A stretch of DNA of 64,000 nucleotides from Scatophagus argus. Its lineage: Eukaryota; Chordata; Actinopteri; Scatophagidae. A program made the position numbers and the translations under genes. The notes under the pieces are model-generated. The model did no database searches, was not told the origin of the DNA, and saw nothing but the letters and a program-made list of their open reading frames with translations. Positions 51,282-64,000 of the stretch are shown one piece after another; position 1 is the first letter of the stretch; the number at the start of each line of letters is the position of its first letter. The DNA lies in assembly GCF_020382885.2 (NCBI RefSeq), contig NC_058498.1:12188501-12252500 (forward strand), given 5' to 3'.

Positions 51282-51295
51282 CCACCAGGTGGCAG
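51282..51295 (+). promoter_or_regulatory. CTCF core motif
   Basis: ccaccaggtggcag matches the CTCF core consensus closely. It lies between the ndufb5 end and the usp13 promoter, where a boundary would be plausible. Binding is inferred. Confidence 0.5.
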
Positions 51296-51749
51296 CGTTG
51301 TGCAGACAGGATTATGTTGTCGGATGGACAAAGGGCCTTATGGAAATAACATACTGATCATATATTGTACGGTACCCGAAATTTGCCCTTTGCTGTGTCT
51401 CTTGGTAAACGTAACCTCCACCCATTTATTTACTACAAACCAAAAAACGTTCCGAGACATTTTTTAAACGAGTCCTAATCTTAAAGCTTCTGCAGGTAAA
51501 TACAGTCTTTTGTTGTGCTTGAAGGACACTGCAATCAGCAGCTATTAATTAAAACTCAAAGCGCACCTCACAATCATGCTTTTCCCTGAATCCCTGAAGG
51601 GGAAACGTGCTGTAGTAAGTGTGGGTGGCTTTATGAATCATCCTCAGAGGTGGGAGGGGCACTTCTGGTAAAATATCCCAGTGTGCACAGAGCGTCGCCA
51701 CAGTCAACATTAGACTTGAAATATCTGCGCAGGGCATAGCTGCTTTCTA

Positions 51750-51780
51750 CAAGAAGAAGAAGAAGAAGGAGAAGAAGAAA
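51750..51780. repeat. AAG purine microsatellite
   Basis: AAG units with GGA interruptions, about 225 bases before the usp13 start codon. Confidence 0.8.
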
Positions 51781-51880
51781 AACCAAAACAAACGAGCAAG
51801 ATTAGCTTTCATGGCCTTAGCTTTGCAGGCTGTGTAGCAGCCAGCCCTCCACCCCTCTGTCATTTTATTTTTATGTTTTT

Positions 51881-52005
51881 CAGCGTCACATCCCGCTGGC
51901 TGGAGGAATGTAGAGACGGAGCGCTTTAAAAATAGCATCCTCTCCTCTGACAGCGCTGCTCCGGTGGCTCCGCAGCACTGTGGTGCGAGAAGCAGGAATG
52001 CGAAG
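51881..52005 (+). promoter_or_regulatory. usp13 promoter/5' UTR region
   Basis: G/C-rich, CpG-containing sequence directly before the usp13 ATG, contrasting with A/T-rich surroundings. The CpG-rich zone runs on into the first intron to about 52430. The transcription start is not determined. Confidence 0.5.
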
Positions 52006-55000
52006 ATGGCTGCAGACCTAGGAGAGCTGCTGGTCCCGTTCATGCCCACCATCAGGGTGCCCAGGACAGGAGACAGGGTTTTCAAAAGCGAGTGCACCTT
52101 TTCCTTCGACTCTCCAGTAAGTGTCTGCCTTCCCTCCTCCGCCCTCGCTCTCTCTCTCTCTCTCACTCTCTCTCTCCCTCACACACACACACACACACAC
52201 ACACACGCGCCGAGACACGAGCTGGATGTTTGCGGGGCTGATGTGCGTCGGAAGCGGGCTGACAGCCTGGCACGGACCCACACGAATCTTGCTGTAATGT
52301 GTGTTACGTGTCCGCGGCCGTCAACTTGAAAGAAAATAAATAATTAAATGTTGTTTACATCTCAGGCGAGAGGGATGGAGGAAGAGGAGGAGGAGGAGGG
52401 GGGACTCCCCTTTGTGCGGGGAGTTCAGGCCACATTAACGCTCATAAACGAGACAAGCTAACGCACCTGCCGTGGACCTTGAATTAATTTGCGTTGCTTT
52501 GTCAGCCATGTCAGGTTGTGGCCGCGGTGTGGTAGGAAGCAGCTGTTGTGTGCCGCTCGGCGAGGCTTTTGCATTCACCTCATGGTGTTTCTGCAATTTA
52601 TAATTTGTCTTAAAAATGAACTTAAAGAGTGTCTTTGTCGCGTACATACGATATACCCATCATTTTATGCTCACAAAAGTTAATTTATAGTATTTTTAAT
52701 TTTGTGTTGTTTTTATTTTTAGTCTGTGATAGCCTATAATAATCAGTTTATGTTATTTATGCAGTTAAAATTCATTGCTGTGCCCAGTAGTGAGTTCACA
52801 ATGAGCAAACAAACATAAGTTTGATTTTGTCTTCTTTGTTCCCCAGAGAGTTATCATGACCCCATGACCACCATTAATAGTGATAGAGTGTCAAAACAGT
52901 GACTATTTAGGTGTATTACTTTTTTCAAAACTTTTACAGCTTTTACATTTGACGCACAGTTCAACCTTTCCTGCACTTGTATTAAAGGCAAACAGAAATT
53001 GAAAAGAGTTCTCGGCTTTTAACACATTCAGCAGCTAACAAAAAAACCCTACTTTCTTGGCTGAAACCGTTTTTAAAGGTGACTCAGCTGTCTGGAGTTT
53101 ATCATGTTAGCTCCAGGACTGGTTTATTTTTATCCTTGCGCTGTTGAAGCTCATGTGTCACCCTGGGCCACTTAAAGGTTTATCACAGGGGTCTATAAGG
53201 CCTCCACTGATCGCAGATTTAGGTTAGTTGTCAATGGTGTTCTTGGTATATTTGGTGTCTGACAGTCCTCAAGTTGAAGTGTTTAAAACACCTTAAATGT
53301 GCATCACTGGTCACGTGCAGATATTTTTTGAATGTGCCTTTATGTCTTGTAGCAAGCTGCTTTAGATACAGTAAGCCAACCCAGATGTGACATGTGTGGG
53401 CCTCAGTCCACAGACTCTCACCAACAGTTTTATGAGGAATAAGATTAGTGAGTTTTTAAACCTCAGTAAAACCTGCAGGTCCCCAGTGCCCCTAAAAGAT
53501 AACTAAAAGTATTTTGTCACAATGTCACACAACAGGAGCAGCCAAATTAATCTATCAAATTCCTTGTATGAAGCCAGATATCACAGATTAATCCCATTTT
53601 TGTGCCATTCTTCAGCTAAAATAACATGTAAAATGTGACTGTGATTTCATGGATTTACAGTGAAATCCAAGCTTTTCAGCAGCAGGCGTTTTCTCCATAA
53701 AAGTGAGATTTATTTTTTTCTGTGAAAGAGTGCTGCAACATACTTTTGGCTGTTTGACAGGATGCAAGATGGTCTTTTTGAAAATGTGTTCACAGAGTCT
53801 TCAGCACACATCTCTCTCTTGTATTGCTGTTGTACATGTTGCGTTAAATGTTTAGCGTTAGAGAGCCAGGTAGTAGAAGGATTAGGATAGATATGTGGAG
53901 ATAGGAGCCACTGGAAGTAGAATAAACCTGCCTTGTAGCTACTCTGAAATTAGACAAAATAGAGACTCAGACCTGTGTGATATAAGAGAATTTCTGTGTA
54001 ATGTGCACTTTTCAATGTGTGAAATGAGCTGTTGTGTTGATGCTTGTTCATCTCGTGCTCCTGTTCACTGTTGCTGTTTGTTTTTGCGTGCAGGAGTCAG
54101 AGGGAGGCCTGTATGTGTGTATGAACACATTCCTGGGCTTTGGACGAGAACACGTGGAGAGACATTATCGCAAAACAGGACAGAGCGTTTACATGCACCT
54201 CAAACGACATGTCAAAGAGGTACGTTTTACGCCTGCACTGTATTTGTGTTTAGTACTTATTTTTAGTGGCACCGCAGTTTATATATTGCTTTTATTAATT
54301 ATAGTTTTAAAGGGCTTTGTAATCAATTAAAAAAATCATACGCAAAAGAGAACTAATATGAGATTATACGATTCAAGAATAGAACAGGAAAGTCAGATAC
54401 AATACATTTAAAAAAAACAAAAAACAAAATTTAAACTAAAAGCTAAATAACAAGACTGAAAGTAAAGTGCTGCCCGTTCCACTATTAAAGAACCACTTGT
54501 CCTGTGTGTCTTTCAGTAATTAGACCATGTCATTTTCGCTGTCAGGATTACAGGTTAAATGCTGCGTAAGTGTGCGATACAGTGAGGAGCGTTAGATAAC
54601 AAAGTACACTGCGTGACCTGATTTTGAATATCGCTGACTGAATTACGCTGTGTGCCCTGCATATGCTTGGAGTTAAGATTGTTGGCCATCGACATTTAAT
54701 TTTGAAAGATGAAAAGCCTTTTCGTTGGACCTGCGTGTTTTCAGCTCTGTATCTGTCTCTCTGTACTCTCCATATCACAACCATAACCTTTCGTACTGTT
54801 TCTTTGTGGCTGTATTGGTAATGCTTTCTCCTGCCTCATTTCCTAATTGTTTCTGAATTGTTACCCTGAAATAACCTGGTGAATTGGTACTGATTATGTG
54901 GAAATTAGAGATAGTTTTAACATAGAACGCCTCTAAATCATTAATTAAAATTATTTTCCAGCAAAACCCCAAAACCAGGTCAACTGGACATGCAAAAATA

Positions 55001-58000
55001 TAAAATTTGTTTTCAAGTGTGCAATTTAATATAAAGACAGTTTCAGATAACCAATGATAATGAAAGCATATTTAGTGTTTTTCTTAAGGAAATTCTTATT
55101 TTCGCTAGAAATACCACCCATATATAGTTATTTCTAAGAGACATTTTTGGAAATTATAGATAGATAGATAGATATACTTTATTGATCCCAGGCTGGGAAA
55201 TTGCAGCTGGGAAATTATAAAGCAAACTTTGAACTCGGTAGTAACTTCTGAAGTTTTTGATAGTGTTACGGTATGTTGGATTGCATTATATTGTAAAGCG
55301 TTTCTGTTATTTTGTCCATCCCTGTATGAATAAAAAAATAATAATTCAACGCAGGACCCCAGACAAACCCATTTTAAAAAGCTGATGGTAAACAACAAAG
55401 GTCTTAGCTGCTGCCATGTTTTCTCTCTGGCTCTAATTGCCCTCAGATAAGCTCTGCTTTGTAAAGAGCTGCTATTTCCATGCCTGGATGTGGTCAGAAA
55501 CAGCTGCTCACATTCTGCAGGCTCCTGTGTCTGCTGTTTTTTTTTTATTTTCTCATGAGTCCACTTGGTCGTGAGTGTGTCAGCATTCTCTGTCTTTCTG
55601 TCTGTCTGCCTGCTGAGTGAACGGGAAGCAGTCACCTGAACTTGAGAGGATTAACAGGAAACCAGTTGGTGGCACTTGGTTGTTTTACTGCCGGTAGATT
55701 GACATTTTAGTGGATTCGCTTTACTTTTGTTTGGTGATTGAAAAATGTTGATCTACCAGTCCATTCAAGATTGTTTTTATCCAAGGCTTCTATAACTCTT
55801 AAGTGTGTAGTATAGAAAAGAAAGATGCTGGCACACTCTGCAAGCCCAAAACAGGCCCAGACACGACGGTTAACATACTGTAAATGATATCTCTCCAAGT
55901 CCACAAATCAAAGTGTACAAGTGAAGCAGTTTCATTTGTCATTCTTTAATTTTGACCATGACATGGAGGGGATTTTCCCCTCGCCTTGTAACCTGACCTG
56001 GCAACTGCAACATCCAGCATCTATTTCTAACAAAATGACAGCCATGTGGACCTGCTGTCACAGCAAAGCACAACATTCTTTTTTTCCAGCATTTTACAAA
56101 GAGAATCATGTGAGGTGTTTTTAATGTGATGAAGGCTCTTTGATCCAGTTTAATCTCTTTCTTCCTGTTTCCCCACAGAAAGCCACAGGAGCTGCAGGAG
56201 GCGCCATCCCCAGACGAAGAAATGGAAAAGTGTTTCTTGGTAAGTTGGGCTTGACTGTCAGTGAGAGGCAGTGGTGAAAGAAGTGCTCCTTTGCTTCAGT
56301 AAAAGCAGCGGTTCCACTATAGCTACACTGCAACACTTGCAAGTAAAAATTCTGCATTCAAGTATTATTAGAAACAATATACCAGAAGTATCAAAAAGTA
56401 AAATATATGATTATATGTTACTGTTTATGTAGAACATCATTAGATTAACATTGATACAACAATGTGTAATTAGTTAACATTCCGTGTTGTAGCTGGTCGA
56501 CGTGGAGTTAAATGTATCTACTTCCAACAAGATAAATCTGAGTTTGTGTTAAATAATCTGGTGCACAAAGGATGAAAAAAAACAAATTCTGCTACACAAC
56601 GCGGGGGACAATATTGGAACGTTTTACCTCTTTTGGCCTGCAAATGTTATTTAAATGAAGCCAACAATTAGCATTTTTTTTCTAAATTAAAATGTTAATA
56701 TGACAAGTAAGTACTAACTATAGCCAGGGGTGCATCAAACTGATTATTTGCATTAAGCCGGTGTTTTAAATATCAAAGTAAGTGTGATTTGTGTTGTCAG
56801 AAACACCTCTCTCCAGTGAGAGGACCCCTTGTAGTACAAGCTGGTGCTATTGTTTGTTACACTGTGGTGACCTGCCAGCTTCCCCCTGAGCCGGCCTTTA
56901 CCCAAAGCGTCAGATATTTCCCATGATGATTCCCATCTCCTCCTCCTCCTCCTCCTCCCCCCGTGCGCCAAATATAGCCCATTTATTTGTATATGTGGTT
57001 GGTAACTGTTTGAAATAAAACCCCGGCCTCCTCCTCTGTGTGGGGAGGGGGTGGTTGGTCTCTGGCTTCTCAGCTGCCGCCACCTGTCAACCTCCCTTCT
57101 ACGCCGACACACTTCTACTGCAGCTATGACGCTGTTCGGAGAGGACCAGGTGTCTCTCGGTCGCGGCTGGCCCGGCGGGGGAGGAATTCCTTCCACTCAG
57201 CCTCTGTCTAATTGATGTTCCGTTTTCCTTATCATCCAGAGTTCAACTGGCTTTCCTATCCACTGCCCTCAATCTGACTGATGTACGTTCGATCTCCCTT
57301 CTAGCCAACGTCTGACTCCTAACAGAAATTTGTTTGTTTGTTCTCTGGGATGGCTCTTGTTGTTGTCCATTTTGGATCTTTGAAGTAAAAGAGGGCATGT
57401 ATGTGTCCGCCATCATCTCCATACCAGACCGATGATGTAATCAGGCTGCTAGGCTGTGATGTCAGATGTTACCATGAAACCAGTGGACACAATAACAATG
57501 TCAGGGATAACCTGATCGTGTTTCTCGTGAGTCATGACACGACTTTAAGCTGGAGTGCAGAACGGACAGCTCTATATGGAGAAGCTCTCTCTGGACTGGA
57601 CATTTTCATTAGATCGGAAATTATTAGTTGATTAATCCTCTAGCTGATTGACTATCTAGAATTGATTATCTGGTTATTCTGGTTCCAACTTCTTCTTTAT
57701 GAGAATTTGACACCTCTCTTTGTCTTACTTGACTGTAATCAATGCCTGAAACTAATTATTTTCATTTTCGATTCATCAGGAGGTTATTTTTTTTGTTCAC
57801 TGATTTTGTTATTTGGTCTAAAATTTTGTGAAAAATAACCACTGAAAGTTCCCATAGCCCAGAGTGATGTCTTCACATACCTTGTGCTAATACATTTACA
57901 ATGCTTTAAAGAGAAAAAGGAGGAGGAGAAATGAAAGACTGAAATTTTGAATCAGTTCTGAAAAAAGTTGAGCATTTTCTTTAATCTACGAAATGTCTTT

Positions 58001-61000
58001 GGTACTGGGCAAAATAAGATGTCATTGTGGGGTTTAGAAACATTTTGCTGGGCACTATATCACCATTTTCTTGCATTTCATAGACCAGACAGTTACCGTA
58101 GTCAAACCAATGCCAAGCAGCATCTTTTAGTTCAGATAATGTGATGAATAAAGAAATGAGCATGTAGTAGCTGCACAGCTACACCATCCATAGGACTCCT
58201 CAGTATTAGTTGCTGGTGATAATAGGGTGTGATGAATTTCTAATTATAACTTCACATGTATTGTGTCTGTGCAAAAAAGGCATCAGCGTTGTATTAAGTC
58301 ATCCTGTCACTGTCAAAAAAAAAAAAAAAGAAAGAAAAGATGCCATTGATGGTTTTCCTGCTCAAGGATTCATCACCATCATCAAACTGTTGTGGTATTC
58401 TTTAGTGAGTCTTTGAATGACTGCAGGATTTTTAAAAAGAACAGACCTCACACACTCAAACATGTAATAAAAATAACCAAGAACCAACACGACTATCGGC
58501 TAACGTCAGCCAGCAGTCACTGTCTAACAACAGCTCATTGGATGTTTACTTCCTGCTCTGTAGACTTAGAGCTCAACCGTGATTTTAATGGAGAGGACTA
58601 TGAATATGAGGACGAGGCCAAGCTTGTCATTTTTCCAGACCACTTCGAGATCCCCTTGCCAAATATTGAGGAGTTGCCCGCTCTGGTCAGTGAGTCGCTG
58701 CTGCACGGGCTCTGTGTGTATCCATGCATGTCAATGGGAGGGTGCTCTCAGTGGTTCCCTGTCACTGAACACACATGCTGCTCATTCTTTTCTTAAAAGC
58801 CTGAATCCCATAATTTGTTTGGGTTTCAGTGAGAGTTTTATGGTCACACATTTTAAACTCTGCACTCAAGAATATCATTTGTGGAGGCTCGGGGTTTCCC
58901 CTCGCCTCTGGTAGCTCTTAACTGATCTAAAAGTTACTGAAGGTGCAAAGAAAAGCTTCCGGGGAATCACTAGATGCACTTTCTGTGAAGGTGTGCATGT
59001 CAGTTGTGAGACATGTACTTCGTGTGTCATTTGCTTGCAAGGAGTGCAGAGTTGACATTTCACTTCTGTTTGTTTAGATTTTAGAGCCATATGAGCTGCT
59101 ACACTAGATAAGGCTTGGTTTTGGCACGTCGTAGGGGCTTGCATTTTCTAATTATTTTATGCATGAGTCATTGAATGTTGTGAATGTACAAATTGTGGTG
59201 TTACTTCTTGTTTTGCATGGTTTGTTTTTGCACTACAGCAGCAACATACTGCCGTTCTTCCTCTGCTGTATCAGTTGCTTTATGTGGCACAACTTCACAG
59301 CGTCTTGCATAGATCCTGCATGTCCACAACTGTCCGTTCTATTTCCTGTTACTGACGACGTTTAAGACTCACTGATAGAAGACAAATGTCTCTACGGTAA
59401 TAAAAACATATTTATATATATGACAAATGCACCAAAAGGTCCTTGATATATTTTCAGGGTGACTTCAGTCGCATCTGCTTCACAGAAGTTAATTCTGTCT
59501 CTGCTCTTTCATGTGATGTTCAGGTGACCATCGCCTGTGACGCAGTGCTCAATGCACCATCAGCTTACAAGAAACAGGAGCTTGAATCCTGGGAGGAGGA
59601 GATCCAGGTGTCCAGACATGCCAGGAGCCTCAGACAGCTGGATAATGGGGTCAGGATCCCTCCCAGGTATGAAAGGCACCAAGCCACACTGATAAAACGC
59701 TGTGTCATTTATACAATAAGCCTTAAATTTCTGAGTAACCACAAGCCACTTTAGAGACAGCGATAGGTTATGTTACTTGTTCAGCAGGTTTAGCCTTCTA
59801 AGCAGTGTGTTTGTTAATGTTAAAACACAAAAATTAGAAATTAAATTATATCTACTCCAAAGCAGGAAAGCAGAGGCAGTAAGAAAGAATATTCAAATAA
59901 TTGTCAAAGTTGGTTTCTGTTTGTATGCAAAAGTTACATTTTTGGAGAGCCATGCAGCACTTGTGCTTGTGTGTCCAAACCTATGGAGATTAATTGACAG
60001 CAAACACAGTGGTAATCTGTTACAAAATGATGATATTGGATGATGCAAGAAGGAATCATGATTTTAACACCTTTATTTAATTTAAGCAAACCATCAGGAT
60101 ACTTAAAACACCTCCGCTATTCATCACTGCCTGTCACCTTGAAGTGCCCATCTGTCATTGGAGCCTAACAGTCAAGAATAATGCAGTGTACTACATTTTC
60201 CTACAAGGCTTAAATTTTTGTCTTGGCATGATACGCATGATACGTTTTAAGATACGCAACTCAAGAGATAACTGCAGTACTTTGTGTCTTTGTCTTTTTC
60301 CATCCAGTCAACACTCAAACTGCCAGTCTTATCCTTTGCACCTGCTTGTGAGGGGCAGAACACATTTTTTCAGTCCTTCACCGAATCTTTGAATGACGGC
60401 AGGATTAAAAAAAACAAAACAATAAAAAATGAAAACAACACAACAATAACAAAAGTCTCTGTCTTTGTTTTTTTTTTTTTTTTTGCTTTCAGCGGCTGGA
60501 AGTGTCAGAAGTGCGAGATGAGAGAAAACCTGTGGCTGAACCTGACGGATGGTGCAGTGCTCTGTGGGAAGTGGTTCTTTGATGGGAGCGGAGGCAACGG
60601 CCATGCTCTGGAGCACTACAAAGAGACCAACTACCCCCTGGCTGTCAAACTGGACACCATCACACCAGATGGAGCAGGTTTGAGACACATGACGTGATTA
60701 TCTAAACTGCCACATGAATCTGTAGTCATATTTATATGATCATATTTATTGTATTAATCACATTGTACTCAGAGGTGATTATAAACCTTTATCTCACTTA
60801 AGTCTGCAAGGATGGCACCACCTTTGGCTTGCATTAGATTGCGCGTTTTTACCTAATAACGTGGTGGTGCTTGTAATGTAATAAATATCTTATGTCAGAT
60901 TAAAAATCAGGCCTATCTCCGATCATTTGGTTTCAGATGTCTACTCGTTTGAGGAGGAGGAAGCTGTTTTGGACCCCCACATATCAGAGCACTTGTCACA

Positions 61001-63641
61001 CTTTGGAATAGACATGCTGCAGATGCAGAAAAGAGTAAGTTGTCCTGGCTGTGAACGATCCAAACAACAACCAAAGTGTGAAGCTACTGCAGCTACAGCT
61101 TTCACACTGAGCTCTCTCCCTGCCTTCAGACAGAGAATGGCCACCACACAGACAACAGCTCCCAGCTGCGGGTCAGTGAATGGGAGGTGATCCAGGAGTC
61201 GGGCATGAAGCTGAAGGCGGTGTTTGGTTCTGGGTACACGGGCATCAAAAACCTGGGAAACAGCTGCTACCTCAGCACAGTGATGCAGGTCCTCTTCAGC
61301 ATCCCAGATTTCCAGAGAACGTGAGTATACTGTGACAACACTTCACTCACTTTTTTATTATTCATATTCTATACATCATAGCACTTTTAGCGCAAAATGG
61401 GCATCTTAATGACTTTGGGTGTCATTAAGAAAGAACACAACATGATTTCATGGGCTTTTTTAATTTAATACTGAATACTGTGTCTTTGGCCGTCAGTGTT
61501 GTAATAATCAGAGATAAGCAGATTATAGTCCGTATGCAGCATAGGAAAGGAGTTGCAGTGGTTCAAATGATTGCAATTTGTAAATATCACATAATGACAA
61601 AGTACAGCAATCGCTGGCAAAGCAAAGTAGTTCATATGAACATGATGGACATCCTTATGTGACCCACATTTTTAGTCAGTTTTAGTCACTAACTTCAAGT
61701 TAAAGTCAGTTATTAATTATTCTGTCAACTCAATACTCAATAATTACTGAAGGCAGTCTGTATTTTTTTGTTTGTTTTTTTTGACTGTCTTACACTTTTG
61801 GCTGAAATGCAGAGTAACACAGAACGGATACTTCTCTGGAAACATGTTTGGGTATTTAAATAACTGACATGGCCTCCTGTGGAAGGTGTTAGTGTCTTCT
61901 CAGTACAACATCATGTGTTCCCAAGGGTCTTGTGTCTGTGTGGGTGACATGTATTTTGATCTTTAGGTATGTGGGAAATCTTCAGAGGATATTTGACTAT
62001 TCACCACTTGACCCCAGCCAGGACTTTGCCACACAAATGTAAGTGACTCCAGTGTTATCTAATGCAGTGTTCAAGTACACAAGACAAGTTAAGGTGTTCT
62101 CCAACTCCTGCTGTCCCTGTGGGGAGATTATGTTGTATCTTATCAATGGCAATGGTAATAAATAATATATATTTTGTTGGGTTGAAAGCCTTTTTTTTCC
62201 CCATATGTTGTGGTAAATACTTGGTGCATTTTGTCATGTAAGCCGGTGTGTTGCAACAGGCCAGTGGACATGCTGAAAGGTGAGTCAAGTCTTAGCCAGG
62301 CAGGCGATGAGCATCAGTTATGTGAAGCAACAAATGTTTCAAATTGTCAGAAAAATGTGTTTGTATTCATCACTGTTAGTGTTTATAATTTAGCCTGTCA
62401 GTACAAATCCAGTCATTAAGAATGAAAATCTGCATGTGCTAATGCATTGGGCCCTTATTGATTAAATATGACCCCTCCCTTAAAAGCACTGAAGGCAGAG
62501 TGGGATTAAACTAATGAAATAAATATATTGCCCTGTGGCCTGTAGTTAACGCAGTTGATACCACAGTGGATAAATAAGAAAATGCTGAGAGAGATTCAGA
62601 AAATATACTATAAAGGCCACACTCACAGTTATGATTGTGAAAATCATCCCAATCATCCTAATAATTTGATTATCCTTTTTAAAACTTTAATTGTTTTAAT
62701 TGATGCAACCCCCTGTTCACACATATTGTTTAAGTTGGTCTTCTTTGTTGTAGTTCTTGTATAATAATTTTACATAGACAGCTGACACTATCTAAAGGTC
62801 TGTCTTGGCCAGTAAAATGAGATTAATCTCAACGAGGTCTTCCTGGTTAAATAAATGTCAAATAATATAAAATGGCAGGTTTCTTGACCAGGGTATCTTG
62901 AAAAAATATAATGAAAGGGATCATGATATTTAGAGAGCCTTTTATGCTGTGTGTGTTTTACAGTGAAAATCAACACAATGCCCAGTTTGCTTATATTTTG
63001 TTTTCATACATTCTTAAAATGTGTAAAAGAATACAAAATATATATGAATGTTAATATAAGCTTTTGTAGACCCTGACACAAGTGACACTTGAAACTCATG
63101 GTACTGAAATGGGTTGAGATACTGCCCTCTACGGTTAATGTGTGGTATGGTGAATTAAAAGTGATTTTTCTATACAGGCTATACTGTATGTAATCTGACT
63201 AAATAACAAACATTTTTGTTATCAGTTAAGGAGAAACATGGATTTGAGATACCACATCTGCAGGAGCAACCAATGATGAACAAAATTGTAAGAATGTGAA
63301 GAATAGGAAGGATTTAGGATAAGACAGAGAATAAAACTTGATGTATTCCTGAAAGGTCTGTTACTGGAGTCAGCTTTGTGAAACAGAATAGTGAAACAGG
63401 CCCCAGGTGTGTGACGGTTTTGAAACGTTTGCTCTGATGAGTAAAGACCGACGTGCCCTCAGGGTCTGTCTTCCAAGAAACTGCCCCAAGAATACTGAAA
63501 ACCTGATGAAACGCTGTAGTGTTTATGCCTTTGTTTTCGTCCCACAGGGCTAAACTGGGACATGGACTGCTCTCAGGCCAGTACGCCAAACCACCCATGA
63601 AATCTGAGCTCATTGAACAGGTGATGAAAGAAGAACAGAAG
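52006..63641 (+). CDS. usp13: Ubiquitin carboxyl-terminal hydrolase 13, N-terminal half (partial)
   Basis: Deubiquitinase of the USP5/USP13 family. Ten exons: 52006-52116, 54094-54219, 56179-56239, 58564-58685, 59524-59666, 60493-60677, 60937-61034, 61130-61320, 61967-62038, 63548-63641; 401 aa so far, about half of the human protein. The rest lies beyond the right edge. The cryptic N-terminal zinc-finger region comes first, then the ZnF-UBP (about residues 188-250) with ligands Cys192, Cys195, Cys212 and His225. The USP domain opens with the Cys box NLGNSCYL (catalytic Cys328), followed by [20 protein letters not shown]. Short of the long N-terminal extension of human USP13, it starts [19 protein letters not shown]. 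The ATG has a YY1/TISU-like context (gaagATGGCTGC). The downstream place after ndufb5 is as in human. Confidence 0.95.
52117..54093 (+). other. usp13 intron 1
   Basis: It starts with CT-rich then CA microsatellite sequence (about 52147-52206) and a CpG-rich, purine-rich segment to about 52430. The rest is A/T rich without features I recognise. Confidence 0.6.
52183..52206. repeat. (CA)n microsatellite
   Basis: CA repeat following a (CT)n tract, about 70 bases after the usp13 exon 1 donor. Confidence 0.85.
55156..55207 (-). mobile_element. LINE 3' tail with (GATA)n
   Basis: tagatagatagata, then tactttattgatccc, then ctgggaaatt: on the - strand this reads into AATAAAGTA followed by CTAT units. 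This is a very common 3' end of fish non-LTR elements. Only the tail is kept, in a usp13 intron. Confidence 0.6.
56264..56560. mobile_element. hAT-like nonautonomous element, second copy
   Basis: It starts ggcagtggtgaaagaagtg, continues through ttctgcattcaagtatt and ttgtagctggtcgacgtgg, and matches the start of the element at 34415. The right inverted end is not clear. It lies just after usp13 exon 3. Confidence 0.5.
56930..57250. other. G/C-rich island in usp13 intron 3
   Basis: A 300-base segment rich in G/C with a (CTC)n run, CACCTG/CAGCTG E-boxes, several CpG and a G-run, set in A/T-rich intron. It could be an internal promoter or enhancer. No protein family is recognised in its ORFs. 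Confidence 0.35.
57605..57895. repeat. A/T-rich dispersed repeat, inverted pair
   Basis: A forward left half (agttgattaatcc, attctggttccaac) meets a reverse right half (tggtctaaaattttgtg, agcccagagtgatgtc) near 57745. This is either one rearranged copy or two copies head to tail. Confidence 0.45.
62039..63547 (+). other. usp13 intron 9
   Basis: 1.5 kb, A/T rich, with no supported gene or repeat that I recognise. A CTCF-like word (tgccctctacgg) lies near 63124. Confidence 0.5.
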
Positions 63642-64000
63642 GTATTAAACTGGGTATGTCCAGCTCCCAAACTGGGTCCATAACCGACAGAAGCATGTTA
63701 ATAACTGAGTTCATTTAGTGACCAAACTGTTATGGTTGTCAGGTTCAAGTTTAAGCTCCTTGTTTGACGTTTTCCCAATTTAAACATGAAACACCGCCTG
63801 TAATGCAGTATAACACTTGAGGGTTTTTTTGTGACTGTGACAGCTGGAGAGATTTTGATTGAAACAAAAAGAAAAGGACGTGATTTTTAGTTTTGTAGTG
63901 CTCTGACCTTTGTCGCTTAGTCTGAAAATAGCTGCTGGCTGCAGTCCTAAATGTGCGGCTCAGATTGTTTATGAACGCAGCTCCAGGCACAACTTTAGTT
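63642..64000 (+). other. usp13 intron 10 (right edge)
   Basis: After the GAACAGAAG end of exon 10 the sequence has no continuation of the USP domain. The next exon is outside the window. Confidence 0.6.

Larger units (their letters stand above)
50963..51880. other. Intergenic, ndufb5 to usp13
   Basis: No gene is seen. A consensus-like CTCF motif lies at 51282-51295 and an AAG-type purine repeat at 51750-51780, close to the usp13 start. Confidence 0.6.

Noticed and set aside
51964-52005. N-terminal extension of usp13 in the upstream open frame
   Set aside because: The frame opens with GTG and has no ATG before 52006. The ATG at 51999 is in another frame.
60284-60697. 137-codon ORF as a separate gene
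   Set aside because: Only 60493-60677 is coding, as usp13 exon 6; the rest is intron read-through.

Overview
The window is nuclear DNA from a ray-finned fish, most likely a percomorph-type teleost. The genes have GT-AG introns of about 80 bases to 3 kb, the proteins are vertebrate, and the intergenic DNA carries teleost repeat families: a tRNA-headed V-SINE, LINE tails with GATA- or AAGTCT-type ends, hAT-like elements starting cagtggtgg, and an A/T-rich dispersed repeat built on aattagtc/ttaatc. Base composition is A/T rich with many CA/TG microsatellites.

Layout, left to right: 3' half of mitofusin 1 (mfn1, +, 1181-5760); G-protein beta-4 (gnb4, -, 11865-19313) converging on it with a long 3' UTR; about 11 kb of gene-free DNA holding candidate gnb4 first exons, repeats and possible control elements; aldh7a1/antiquitin (-, 32077-33705) as one uninterrupted ORF; actl6a/BAF53A (+, 35370-43459); mrpl47 (-, 44554-47305); ndufb5 (+, 47568-50507); and the first 10 coding exons of usp13 (+, 52006-63641), which runs off the right edge. 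I joined coding exons by hand. Complete lengths are gnb4 340 aa, actl6a 429 aa, mrpl47 259 aa, ndufb5 185 aa and aldh7a1 542 aa. Every internal junction keeps frame.

The order MFN1-GNB4-ACTL6A-MRPL47-NDUFB5-USP13 is that of human 3q26.33, so this is a conserved vertebrate block. The genes are mostly housekeeping (mitochondrial fusion, mitoribosome, complex I, chromatin remodelling, deubiquitination) and share compact head-to-head promoters (aldh7a1/actl6a and mrpl47/ndufb5). The exception is aldh7a1. I know of no ALDH7A1 at this place in human, and here it has no intron in its coding region. It looks like an intact retrogene that gained a spliced 5' exon and uses the actl6a promoter. That is the most notable observation. 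I see no CRISPR, phage, operon or other new multi-gene system, and no tRNA or rRNA gene.
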